From contig JBBHKE010002939.1 in the NCBI GenBank assembly GCA_037447655.1, positions 1 to 61,794 of the forward strand: a stretch of DNA of 61,794 nt. The letters are read 5' to 3'. Both the position numbers and the translations under genes were made by a program. This DNA comes from Zygnema cylindricum (Eukaryota; Streptophyta; Zygnematophyceae; Zygnematales; Zygnemataceae). The notes under the pieces were generated by a model, which was not told where the DNA came from, did not search any database, and worked only from the letters and a program-made list of their open reading frames with translations. Below are positions 11,360 through 22,979 of the stretch, in pieces (positions within the stretch are counted from its first letter, which is position 1; each line of letters begins with the position of its first letter).

Positions 11360-12690
11360 GACCCCAAAAAAAAAAAAAAAAAAAAATTTATCACATTTGG
11401 AGCAAAAAAAAGTTTCGGAAAAAACACACGTTACATTTGTGGAAATTAGAAACACATATCAGATTAGTGGAAGTTAAAAACACATAAAAACACATGTCAT
11501 ATTGGTGGAAATTAGAAACCCATCAAATAGAGAAGTTAGCGTCGGTCAAGTTAATAATAAAACTGATAATGATATTTTTATGACATTGATAATTGAACAA
11601 CCGCTTTTGGAACGAAAATTTTTGAAAAAAAATTACCCATTGAACTTCATGAAGATAAATATGAGTTTCATTTGTGTATGGGACAAAATGTTTTAGAGCA
11701 TTATTAAAACGAGCCAAAAAATCGTTAGACGCAAATTTTATTTGTATAAATGACAAAATTGTGAATAGCATTGTTAAAACAAGTCAAACAACCTTTTAAA
11801 ATGATATGTTGGAAAAAAATATTTTATATTGCTTGTCAAATTGCCATTCTTAAAAGAAACCAGTGAATTAACACCGTTTGAATCCGGTTGTTACCAACGA
11901 TAAATGTTTAAAAAAAAATGGTGGAAAAGTATTTAATAAAACATTTAGAAAAGTCGTGAATTTTTATTTGTTATGCTAATTTTTTTATACTACACAATTG
12001 AAAAAACTGAATTTAAGAAACAAAGTAGACATAAGATTTGGAATTTTATTATAGTAAAATGTGAGCTAAAAATTTAAAAATCTAAGATTTTTGGGAATTT
12101 TAGATGTTAAAAATTTGAATTAAAAATTTGATTTCCAAAATTTAAAAATTTGTATTTGCTACATCGGAAATACGTAATTATAAAATGTTTGAATTATGAG
12201 TAATCTAGAAAGTTATAAATTTTGCAATTTTAGATTTTGGAAATTTTTTAATTGAAAATATTTGGAACCTTAAAAATTTGGGAATTGGAATTTGAGAAGC
12301 GTGGAATTTGAGATTATGAGATGTTTAAATTGTTGGGATTTAGAAATCTATTGATTTTTACATTTCCAATTTTGAAAATGCTATGAATTTTAGAATTTGA
12401 GAATTCAAAAATTGTAATTTAGAGAGTTGGGAATTTTAATATTATGAGATGTTTTCGAATGTGAAAATTTTTTAATCTAAATATTTTGACATTTCACTTT
12501 TTGATTTTTTTGTGAATTTTCTATTGCGTAACTTGAAAATTTGGGTAGGTGAAATTATATGAGGTTTAGAACGGTAGAATTTGAAAATCTCGAAATTTTG
12601 AAATTTTAAATTTTCAAAATTTGTGAATTTAGGGATTTTAAACTTTGAGAATTTTGGGAATATACAATTTTGAGAGCATTCAGTCTTACT
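11360..12690. other. Extremely AT-rich, gene-free block
   Basis: There are long runs of AAATTT-type words (AAAATTTGAATT, TTTGAAAATT) with frequent stops in all frames. It begins after a 23-base poly(A) near 11368. Composition differs sharply from the GC-balanced DNA on either side. Nothing recognisable is encoded. Confidence 0.6.
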
Positions 12691-12696
12691 TAGAGG

Positions 12697-13310
12697 TAAG
12701 GCACAAATTCCACTGATTCAAACATTTCGTAAGGCACAAAACATCTCGTAAAGCACCAATTCCAATATGATCCAAACATCCCTTAGGCACTAATTCCACT
12801 TGGATTCAAACATCTCGTAAGGCACGAATTCCACTAGGATTCAAACGTCTCGTAAGGCACAATACATCTCATAAGGCATGAAATCCACTAGGATTCAAAC
12901 ATCAGTAAGGCACAAATTACGTAGGATTCAAACATATCGTAAGGCACGAAACATCTCGTAATACACGAATTCCACTAAGATTTAAACATCCCGTTAGTCA
13001 CTAATTCCACTAAAATTCAATCATCTCGTATGGCACGAATTTCACTAAGATTCAAAAATCTCGTAAGGCATTAAATGCAATAGGATTCGAACACCTCGTA
13101 AGACACAAATTCTACTAGGATTCAAACATCTTGTAAGACACGAATTCCACTAAAATTCAAACATCTTGTAAGGCACGAATTCCACTAGGATTCAAACATC
13201 TTGTAAGGCACTAATTCCACTAGGATTCCAACATCCCCTAAAACACAAATTCCACGAGGATTCAAATATTACAACAAGGTACGAATTCCAGTATGATTCA
13301 AACATTAGAA
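12697..13310. repeat. 35-bp minisatellite, about 17 units
   Basis: The consensus unit is GTAAGGCACGAATTCCACT followed by AGGATTCAAACATCTC, about 35 bp. Occasional 19-bp short units lack the middle. Units diverge by roughly 10-20 percent. There are no unique spacers between units and no associated genes, so this is a simple tandem array. Confidence 0.9.
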
Positions 13311-13319
13311 CAATTTATG

Positions 13320-14200
13320 GCCAAAATTGAAGCAATAAGAGGAGGGGTTAACTAAACTTGTGGTGAAGGGTACCGATGGTTGTAAGTTGAAATAAAATTG
13401 GGCTAGTAAATATATTTTATTCATTATATATGTCGATTGAAGTTATGTCCAATAAAGGAACATAATGCCTAATCTTCCAACATCCAACTTACGTGTCGTT
13501 TTTCTCTCAGCTTATGGCAAAATATATATAAAATGGACCAAAAAATGAATGATAAACGAATGAAGACATTTTACAAAAAAGGGTCAAGGAGCCAAAAAAC
13601 ACCTAAAAGACCCTACAAAAGACAAAAAAAAACATTACAGAACGGGCACAATGATATAAATACTGACGAAACTTGATAAAAAACACGGAAGATCGCTTGG
13701 ATATGTCGCAATATTAATGTGTTTGCACATCGAGTTGCAACATTGGTCAACTATAGCGAGGTTTGGCTACTTGAAATACCAAAGCAATATATAAATATAA
13801 ATTCATATCATATATGTAATATGAATTTATATTCATACACGGTGTACTGTAATGTAGTTACTCGCTTCTTAACTCTAACCATCTCTACGGTTCAAAATTA
13901 GCCACATCCTTAGAATTAGAAATAAAATGTCACAAACCCTAGGGCAAATAGTATCTTTCCTAATAGCGACGCAGTTCTTACTATACGATATATACAAACG
14001 GTCAAACGCACCTCCGGAATTGGTTTAACACGAACACTACAAGGAACAGTGGGAAAGCAGTGGATGTGGAGAATCTACAAAGTGTGGAGAATCTATAAAG
14101 TGGTTGTTCCAATCCCTGTGCTGTGACGAGCACCAAACATGGAACTTTGGGGGTTTTAAACGTACGTTTAATGTCCGAAACAATGGAAAGTTGGAAACGT
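13320..14200. other. Intergenic stretch, nothing recognised
   Basis: AT-rich DNA without a supported exon, RNA gene or transposon terminus. Confidence 0.4.
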
Positions 14201-14202
14201 TA

Positions 14203-14421
14203 CCACCGTGAATCGGTATTAGCGTCAATCTTTTTTTTCGCCTCTTAAAACCTTTTTTCTCCATACACACGTGTTGGATTTTCAATTTGAGACAGCCAAT
14301 CAGAAGTTGAGAATCTTACTTTTTAATCGCAACCGTCCGATCCACAATCTGACAAGCGTGTACGGAGAAAAGATATTTTAAGTGGCGAAAAGAACATTGA
14401 CGCTAATAGCGATTCACAGTG
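14203..14421. mobile_element. Foldback MITE (about 219 bp), CACCGTGAATCG termini, TA flanks
   Basis: Long inverted arms each contain the terminus CACYGTGAATCG-(C)TATTAGCGTCAAT, then a block like TTTCGCCACTTAAAA, then ACACGTGTTGGATT. The internal third is unique sequence including TTAATCGCAACCGTCCGAT. TA flanks both sides. Close relatives occur at 34631-34848 and 56692-56910, with decayed ones near 57000-57083 and 60620-60800. Confidence 0.8.
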
Positions 14422-15250
14422 TACAATACAGTAAACTACCAATGGCTATTAGCGTGGTGTACGCTAATTCCGTCCCGTTTTTTTTTTAATCTCTATAAAC
14501 GTAGTTCATTCTATTTTTTTCTTCACTCTATTTAGGGTTTATTTTTTAGTAACGTACAAAACGAAAGTACTTCATCATTTAATTATTGTGGTGTACGGAC
14601 AGTGTTTTACACCATACAAAATCGTACATTTTTTAAGTAAAAAGGTACAATTCATTATGTTTAATAGCCGCGGACGCATAAAAATTTGCGGTCTTAAAAG
14701 GGGTTCAATCCGGGTATTAAAATATTACGTTCGCACATATTTGACCAACAACCGCATGGTTGAAAGTGTGAACGCCAAACATATTCGCCTGAGGAAAGTC
14801 ATCTTTTTCAGTAAATGAACGTAACTGAATGCAATGTTGCGCCGGCGTATTACAACTTTGATATAAACGGTTTCAACTCCAAGTAGGCTCCTTGTAAGCA
14901 GTTATAGTTATTATTTATGCTATTTTATGGTTATGGTTCAATTAGCGTAAATGTTTATTGTATTAAGGTGAAAATGGTTCCATTTAGTATAAATGTCTAT
15001 TGTAATATGGTGTATATCACAAAATAAAGTAAACGTTTATGTTAATACGGGGTTGATGTGCAAAAAAAACCTAAACTAAAGTTATTATTTGAATTTAATA
15101 GAATAAAACAACAATATTTGGGGTTGGTTATATTTGGGGAGAGGGGATGCTAAATGTTGACAATCAATAAAAAAATGGATCCGTTCTCGGCGAATCACAA
15201 CAAACCGTTTTTTTGTGGGATTTGACCTTTAAAGCGTCATTTTGACAAAT
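14422..15250. other. Intergenic stretch
   Basis: AT-rich sequence with stop-dense frames. A repeated phrase (AAATGTNTATTGTA) around 14945-15040 suggests minor tandem duplication. No gene is supported. Confidence 0.4.
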
Positions 15251-15349
15251 TTTTGATTCGTTGCCGAACAAGCAAGGGAAAGCTCCGCCACCTGTTCGAC
15301 ATTTCATCAATGGATTCCATTTCCGCAACCACAAGCGTTATCTTTCTAC

Positions 15350-15960
15350 TTCTTTTCCTCACGCCATCCATATTTCTCACTTTCCCCCTCACTCTTTCGG
15401 TATGCCTCTACGTATCGGCTATCCATCTCTTTTTCTCTCTCACGAATTTGTCATATCATTCTTACCTCTCACTAAGCACTCTTTCTTCCCTATCGACCTG
15501 CCATTTTTTCATCAGCCACCCTGTCTCTTCCATATCTCCCAAAATTTATGGTAAAAAGTGCTCCCTCTTCCGATTTGCGTGTCCCTCTCCCTCTCCATAT
15601 TCCTCGCCTCTTCGTCTCCCCATAGGTTTGCTCCATCTCCCCCCCCCCCCCCCCCCCTCTCCTCTCTCCATACCTCTGCTGCCCTCTCTTTATTTTCTCC
15701 TTTCTCCCTCTTTCTCCTTTCTTTCTTTCTCCCTCTCGTTGTGGCTTTCTGTATTTGTTAATCTTCTCTCCACCTATATTTTTATCCCCCTTCCCTTCTC
15801 CCCCTCCTCTTCTATCTCTCTACCCTTACCTCTCTCTTTGTGAATCTGCCTCTCCCTCTTTCTCCCTCTCAATCAGCCTGTCTCTTTCCGTGAATCCCTC
15901 TCTCTTCCTATATTTTTATCCTTTCCCCTCTTTCTCACACTAAAGAAGCCTATCGCGCCC
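15350..15960. repeat. Pyrimidine-rich low-complexity tract
   Basis: About 600 bases are almost purely C and T on the plus strand, including a C-run near 15639-15657. Stop codons are nearly impossible in such sequence, so the long frames translating to Ser/Pro/Leu/Phe strings are artefacts. A purine-rich tract follows at 16262-16370. Confidence 0.85.
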
Positions 15961-16261
15961 CTCTCAATGTGTCTCCATTCTCTCCCCCACCCATTCAAAT
16001 GCCGCCCCCTCGCCCTCACTCTATTCGATTCCCATTTCGTAACCCTCCGAATTTGTTCATCGTAGTTTTTATGTTTTCTGTACCTTTTGTTTTATAGTCG
16101 TTTATTTGTTTGTTTTGCTTGCATTTGAATTACTTTGATTTTGGTTGCTATTTTTTTAGTGGTTTTTTGTTTTTTTTTGTTTGCAGTTGTGACGTACACA
16201 TTATTCCTTCTACATATGGAAAAAATGAGCATACCATTAAAGTAATGAAGAATAACTTTTA

Positions 16262-16370
16262 AACGAGAGGGGGAAAGTGAGGGAGGAGAGGAAAGAGAGA
16301 GGCGAGGAAAGGAAGGGAGTAGAGGTGAGAGAGGAGACAGGGGAAAGAAAAAATGAGAGATTATAAAAGA
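16262..16370. repeat. Purine-rich (GA) tract
   Basis: A GGGA/GAGA-type run of about 110 bases lies downstream of the pyrimidine tract. Such opposed tracts can form triplex DNA, but no function is shown. Confidence 0.7.
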
Positions 16371-17070
16371 GGGAGGGTAGGAGTTGTATAGATGTTTGTT
16401 GAGTTTGGTTTTTTATCTCACAATTGACAAAAACAACTACAATATGGAGAAATATAGGTAGGAATAATCTTTTATGTTTTTTCTAGGGTTGTTTATTCGG
16501 TATTTTTTAGAGATAGGATTTCTTTAGTTCCATTTTCAATTACATCTCTTTACATTTCCATAGCTATGGTCTATATGCATATTGGTAAATTTTTGTACAA
16601 TTCTTATGTGCTCCGTGAAAGGAATATAAAAGAAAGGAATCGGTTGTTTTGGTTTTCTTTTATGTTATCCATATTTTTGTCTTTGTTTTTTATTTGTGTT
16701 TTATGTTTTTTGTATTCTACATATGAGTTTACTTTATGTTTATAAATTGTGTTTTTCACTGTTTAAAAGTAATGATCCACGGTAAATTTGATTTCGAGAT
16801 TTAAAAAATGGTATCTAGTATGAATCAAAAAGAAGAGACAAGAGATAAAAATGACTTATGATTTTTGATTTTGATTTCGGCGGGTCAAACTTAAGAGGAA
16901 AAAAGGATGTTTTGTCTACTATTTTGGAAGAAAAAAATAAAATCGGATTACATTTTATTTGTCTGTGTAAATACTTCGCGTTTTGCGAATCACACACAAG
17001 TAATTTATTGGATATTCCTTTTAATACGCATATGCATACTTTCTATTTATAGTAAGGACAAAGTTGTATC

Positions 17071-17170
17071 ATTCAGCGACGATAAACTTTCATCGCTGAA
17101 TGGTAAAACTTAGTTTACCATCAAAATTACCATTCAGCGACGAGATATTCTGGTCGCTGGATTATCGTGC
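17071..17170. repeat. Hairpin cluster with CAGCGACGA words near a transposase
   Basis: ATTCAGCGACGAT pairs with ATCGCTGAAT at 17071-17102. TGGTAAAACTTAGTTTACCA follows as a second palindrome, then another CATTCAGCGACGAGA. The same word in inverted form appears at 19424-19500 and 19580-19625, on the other side of the transposase pseudogene. These may be subterminal repeats of that transposon. Confidence 0.6.
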
Positions 17171-17555
17171 CAAATTTTTGCACTTCAACGATGAGAATGT
17201 CTCGTCACTAGAACTGTCTTAATGCCGAAATTGACCTGGAAATGTACTGCATTTGTCGTCAACCGTGGAATACAACATGTAAACGACGAATCCCCAAATA
17301 CGTTGAAAACATCCCTGACATCCAATGTCATTGAAGTTTTTTTTTTATGCATCATTTTTAGTAAAAAACTTCAAAATGAAAAACAAATCAGGATACGATT
17401 TTATTGAATTCATCACGGATACAATTTACCTTACATACTTTGACAAAGGCTAAGTACAATTACCACACTAACCATTCAAAACTACTAATCAATAATAAAA
17501 AAAAACAACAATAGTTATATAATTCTATGCTAAACATGATTCTCCACTTCACAAA

Positions 17556-19250
17556 CTAGACTACTTCTTTATGAAAGGACTCAAAATCTTTGGTCTCCCA
17601 TTCAGCGCCAGCGTCATCAAGGATTTCATCCTCTCAAGTTTTGGCATCTTGAATGCTTCGAACAAAATCTCGTGCCATTGTATAAGGAATTGTCACCTCA
17701 TCGCCTTCGAAATAGCATCGCCATTTTATAATGATGACTTGTAAATCTGGGATGAGCGTTTTCTCCTCCCATTTACCGTCCTTCAACTACAATCTGCAGT
17801 GAATCATAGCTTTATGTGCGTAACCCATCCTATAGTTCTCCTTGATTGCGTTGACTTCGCGAATTGAGTCGCGGGCTAACTTCATGAATAAAGCCTTCCC
17901 GGGCCCGAGTAACTTCCGAGACAAATCCTTGCCACTCGGATGGGACCATGCATGCTTCTCGATCGCGTTCATTTTCCAATCCTCCCATTTTCGACACTAC
18001 ACCTTTTTAATCTTGGAAATCACGAAGCAATCAACGAGTTGCACAAGGTGAGTCGCGCACGGAGGGAAGAAATGGAGAATTGTCCTCTTGGCGAGTAAGA
18101 CTCGGCTCAACTTCTCGTCATCATTGTGCCCTCCACAATTGTCAAGGAAGATTATTTTCTCACGTCCATCACAGTCTCTTTCATAAGACCACGACTCTTC
18201 TATCCATTGCGGGAATACAGTTTTATCATTCCATCCTTTGGAGCCGGTTCGGTAACAAACTCCTACAATCGAAAAAAATCAAGGATAAGGGGAGGGGGTG
18301 AGTTACACGAGTGGGAGAGAAAGTGGGAGAGAGAGAGGAGGTCGAGAGAGGGGGGAGAGGGAAAGATAGTGAGTTAGGGGGAAGGGGATGAGGAGGAAGC
18401 ATTAAAACATATATTAGTAGAGAGGGATACGTAAAAAATAGAGGAAAATACGGAAGATGAACAAAATGTCAACGATTAAAATTGAATGAAACTTACCCGG
18501 TACATCGTAAAAAAAGCCTTTTATCGGGTATTTTCGACTGCAGTTTGTGAATATTATTATCGCAGCCTCGATTCGTGCCTTCACTCCTCCCGTGAGTCAT
18601 ACCATCAATGTCATAGACTCTCCACCGCCCACATTGTCGGCATACCTGGCGACCTCGTCACCGCAAAAGCCTAAAGTTTTCTTGTTGTCCATATTTACAA
18701 TTAAATGGGTCTCGTCCATGTTTTCCACTAAATCCTCGTTAAAACGACCTATTATCCACCAAAAATATAAAAAGAAACAAATGAAAACAAAACATAAGTA
18801 AGTATAATGAAGGGGGGAACAAAAAAAAACTTTATATGATAAGAATCAACAAATGGCAAGAAAATACGAAGCTTACCCAAGAGAAATCCCCTTTTTAATA
18901 CGCCCATGTGATATGCCACGGATTTCTCTATATATTCCTCCTTCTCCGGTCTTAATTGTAGTTTGCCTTTTTTGGGCTCGGACGATAATGCTATGCTTTT
19001 CGAAAAAGCGTTGAATCCAACGCCGAGCGATTCTTAGCTTGATCTCTTCACCATTGTCGTTGATAAAATCCACCGCACCCTCCTTCATTTTGGTAATGAT
19101 GTAATTTGCTATTTTTTCCACAATGACAGTGGACATTTTTGTGCCCGCCGTTTGGAATTGGTAGAATTCGTCCACTATGTCCATGTGAACTTTCACCACC
19201 CATGGTAACTCTTTCCTATCCCTTCCTTGTAACGCATTCGTTACCGCCAC
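17556..19250 (-). pseudogene. pogo/Tigger-like DDE transposase, three exons with four in-frame stops
   Basis: Three exons read on the minus strand. About 18877-19250 encodes a CENP-B/Tc5-type HTH segment (RIARRWIQRFFEKHSIIV). About 18497-18756 holds the first catalytic Asp in NMDETHLIVNMDN (Asp codon 18714-18716). 17556-18262 holds the second in LDNCGGHND (18141-18143) and the third in QLVDCFVISKIK (18030-18032). Asp2 and Asp3 are 36 residues apart, typical of the DDE_1/pogo family. The exon B-to-C junction keeps phase (VPG-VCYRTGSKGW); the A-to-B join needs a one-base adjustment. In-frame stops interrupt MTLMV-LTGG, KKV-CRKWEDW, IHCRL-LKDGKW and DAKT-EDEI. Most could be a former Trp codon. 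The element is therefore inactive but young enough to read. Confidence 0.8.
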
Positions 19251-19423
19251 GCTTCTCTTTCCAAAACCCGAAGAAGATAAGGTGAGAGTAGTTTCACTTT
19301 TCCTTTATAGTACTGCCACCCTTTCTACCCACCACCGTCTTGCCTTCTGGTACTCTGCAATTGGAGTGAGGAAAGAAAAAACAATTAGTGACTGGATATA
19401 TTGAAATTGAAAACTGAATTAGG

Positions 19424-19500
19424 GACGGCAGATTGTCATCGTCGCCTATTTCAGCAACGAGTTGCTCGTCGCTGAAATAGGCGACGACAATCTGTCGTCG
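19424..19500. repeat. 35-bp-arm hairpin containing TCGTCGCTGAAATAGGCGAC
   Basis: The left arm (about 19424-19460) and right arm (19465-19500) are near-perfect inverted copies with two or three mismatches. The motif family (CGACGA, CAGCGACGAG) is shared with the cluster at 17071-17170, which brackets the transposase. It was probably part of the same transposon's ends. Confidence 0.75.
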
Positions 19501-19743
19501 ATAAATCAACGACGAACATCAATCATCACTCTATCGACAATCAAGCGTAAAACATAACTCTGGGAAAATCATGGTTCAACGACGAGTGGAATTCGTCGTT
19601 GCTTTACGGATGAGCCTTTTTCGTCGCTATATTGAACATGCACATCAAATTAATAAAAAAAAGCATTGTGTGTGGATGAGTTAGCGATGACAAGATAAGA
19701 AGAGAAGGAAAAACGAAAAAAATGCAAATCACAAACATACCAA

Positions 19744-22300
19744 TTACCGCAAGGTTTTTTGAGACAACTCCCGAGTGAGCCTCGCCACTTGTTCTTGTTG
19801 GGCAGCCAATTGATCAGTGAGTGCCTCGATTATTATTTGCCAATACTCTTCTCTTGGTGGTGGAGGTGGGGTAACGCTGAACCCTTGGGATTTCGCATAA
19901 ACGGGGTCGCCTCACTTGAAGATTTTGGAATTATGTAGAACCAAAGTACGAGCCGCTCGCAAAGCCATTACGTTGGGAGTTTTTCAACAATACTTTAAAA
20001 CTGCGTATAGTCGGGGTCTTATGGATGGTGAAGCCGTAATAAGCCGGGAACATTCACCTGAAAACCGCGGTCGTCGTGAAGAATCCATGTATGTCGTGGA
20101 TCCGCCGGATCGAATTGCCGTATGTGGGCAAACGTACCCGAATATCCGTGGGATGTTTTACCTCGAGGGTATGCTTCTCATCCGGCTGTTCCTCCCCATC
20201 CATAATACTCTCGTTGCTACAAGAAGTTGAAGGTACGTAATACTCGTCGCTCCAATGACTAACTTTTTGTTTTCCTAACTATATTTCCTTTCTCCTCTCT
20301 AACTTTTTTCGTGCCTCACTCCCTCCCCACTCCTCCCTCTCATGAAAAACCCGATTTTTCCTTTTTATCCTCCTCCTCCTCTCTACTCCTCCCCACGCCT
20401 CACTCCCCCCCCCTCTTAAACCGTCTCATATATTCCCATTCCTTCCTCACCTAATGCTGCCTCCCCCCTCCCTCCCCACTCAATATTTCTCTTCCCCCCC
20501 CACCTCACCTTTTTCCTCCTCCTCCCTCTCATGAAAAACTATATTTTTCCTTTTCATCCTCCTCCTCCTCTCTACTCCTCCTCCCGCCTCACTTCCCCCC
20601 CCTTCTTAACCGTCGCCTCTTTTCCCCTTCCTTCCTCACCTAATGTCGCCCCCCCCCTTTTCCCCCTCCTGACTCAATATGTTCTCTCCCCTCCTCACCT
20701 CACCCTTTTTACTCATCCTCCCACTCATGAAAAACCCTAATTTTTCTTTTTATCCTCCTCCTCTCCTCTACTCCTCCCCCCGCCTCACTTCCCTCCCCCT
20801 TTATTAACCGCTCTCCCCCCCCCACCTCACTTTCTCCTCGTCCTCCTTATCAATAACCCTATTTTTTCTTTTTATCCTCCTCTTCCTCCTCGGTACTCTT
20901 CTCCTCGCCCCACTTCCCCCCCGTCCTCAACCGTCACCTCTTTTCCCCTTCCTTCCTCACCATCTACCTCATCCACCCTATTCACCTCAACAAATGCCTC
21001 CTTCTCCTTCCCTTCTCTCTCCTCCTTCCCATCAAATGGCTAACGGGGTTGCCGCCTCCCGTTGCCTCGCTAACTCTTCCGCGGTCGCCCTAACAAGATA
21101 GGATAGCGACGGCGACGAGCCTTCAAGGTACATGGTCGCCATATTTGCTTGTTGTTGCCCTCCATAGCGTAGCTTCAAAGACGCGTGTAAAAAAGGACTC
21201 AAGAAGACGCGGCTACAAAAAGTGGAGGGGAAACTAAACAATAAAAATATAAATCCCTGCTTTGATAATGTAAACAAATAAGATTTCGTGCGAGGGGTAC
21301 TCACATTATGTATGGTATTGCACTGAAGTACTTCTTCGCCTCACCGATGCATTTGACAATTCCAACGTTGGCTCGACGAAACGAAACAATGAATTTCACA
21401 ATTCATTTACCACGCGGTTTCAAAATTGGACGTCGTCGCTTGTTCGACATTTCTTAGACGTTACCCTATACTGACGGCTACACGATTGATCAACACGAAG
21501 TCTTGTTTGGAAACTTCGAACGTTAAGGCGATGACGCATTGTCGTCACCTTTTCAATTTTTCCAACATTTCTCGAAACTCCGATGTAGTAGCTTTAAATT
21601 CACCACATTCAAGCGGCGACACCATGTCGTCGCACGTCTATAGGTTTGACTCACAGGAAAAATGTATTGGACGATGTTGCAAAACCAACCATCCTAACTA
21701 CATGAGGTGGAAGAGGGAAATAATAGGGCATACACAAACATGCAATATGAGGGAATTAAAATCAAATATAAAATATTCAATAATAAAAATTCAATTACAA
21801 ACAATGGGAAACAACGACACACAAATTAGGCAACCAGGGTTGGCCATATGAACGTAAAGACAATGGTAAAAAATCTTACTTGTACGATACACCCGCGTAA
21901 AATTTTGCCGCAACTTCTTCATAGTCCTCGGGATGAGCAGTTCCTTGCTATTCTCGTGACAATCGGTGATCATCCAATTGATTACTCGAAGTCGAGTAAT
22001 CTTCGTTGAAACTTGCTGAACTTTTCGGATCGACACCGGGACGTTTCCCGTATTTATCACACGGTGAGTCCAAATCTCCGGTAATAGCGCCTTCCACGAG
22101 GGGGTCCACGTCGGGGGATTCCAGTTCTTCACTCGGTGGGTCGGGTCCTTGGATTTTGCTACCATCGATGTCCTCTACGGCAAGAGGTGGCAATAATCCA
22201 TCCGTAGCGGTGGTTTTCGCCGCAAAGAAGGTGGTAATATGGGAAGTAATGGGCCACATATTTGCAAATATAAAAAAACGTCTTGACCAAAAAAGGATAG
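19744..22300 (-). pseudogene. Unrecognised minus-strand coding fragments, probably transposon-encoded
   Basis: Several exon-like blocks have plausible codon usage. 19744-19911 encodes a Pro-rich then coiled-coil end (PPPREEYWQIIIEALTDQ, AAQQEQVARLTRELS) closed by TAA. About 21040-21180 encodes LRYGGQQQANMATMYLEG and EELARQREA. About 21560-21640 encodes DDMVSPLECGEFKATTSEF. About 21880-21950 encodes AHPEDYEEVAAKFYAGVSYK and stops at a GTAAG donor. About 22020-22200 encodes an acidic stretch with DIDGSKIQGPDPPSEELESP. A Gln-rich coiled-coil C-terminus is common in plant transposon accessory proteins, but I cannot assign a family. A tandem repeat at 20.3-21.0 kb interrupts the series. Confidence 0.35.
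20330..20990. repeat. Pyrimidine-rich tandem repeat, period about 190 bp
   Basis: Units are marked by CTCATGAAAAACC at about 20339, 20529 and 20725, and by a shorter relative at about 20850. Each is followed by ATTTTTCCTTTTTATCCTCC, a CCTCAC-rich middle and CTTCCTTCCTCACC. The array seems to lie within the unrecognised transposon-like region. Confidence 0.75.
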
Positions 22301-22976
22301 AAATGAAATAATAGGGATGCAAAAGCCTAGGTAAATGGAGAACGTGGTAAAAGAGTGCCATTGTTGGACTGAACGCCCGATATGAATTTTAATATTCGGC
22401 GTGTCCAATGAGTTATCCAAATATTTTAGACCACACAGAGAAAAGCGAGGAAAGTTTCATAATTTACGTCAGTTTTGAGCTAGGCAGTATGCACGTGGTA
22501 AGCGACGAACGATTTTCATGAAAGAGCCATGGTAACTGTTTGCCCCTAATTGTATGTTCGGATCGTTTTTGGATTGGCGGCGAGTATGACATACGGTTTT
22601 TGTCACGTCGTGCTGGGGCCGTAATGTTTGCGTGGAAATAAAATTGTCCACGTGTAATTTTAGGCGACCAATCAAAATAAGTTTGAGACGAGGTGGTTGT
22701 TGAGATTGTACATTTTGGACCAATTTAGAATAAGAGTTTACTCTAATACGTCATAACATTAACGCTAATAACGGTCACAAGCCGAAGAGACAAACGTAAG
22801 TGCAACCATTTTAGAGTTAACACGCATATTAGCATAAATTCACTCTAATAAAACAAAACATCGCGACATTATTAGCGTAAAGAACCCTTTTTAACTGTGG
22901 TAAAATAGTCTGACATGTACGTATGAATGTTTTAAGTGATGACGTACTATTTCAAAAAAAATGTACGGGTCCTATA
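22301..22976. other. Intergenic stretch with MITE termini
   Basis: No gene is supported. AACGCTAATAACGGTCAC at about 22760 and related words near 22870 are degenerate ends of the TA-flanked MITE group. Confidence 0.4.
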
Positions 22977-22979
22977 TTA

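Noticed and set aside
12697-13310. Regular short repeats as a CRISPR-like array
   Set aside because: Units are tandem without unique spacers, there are no cas genes, and the context is a eukaryotic nuclear genome.
15253-15843. 196-aa frame and two overlapping frames
   Set aside because: Pyrimidine tract; composition artefact.
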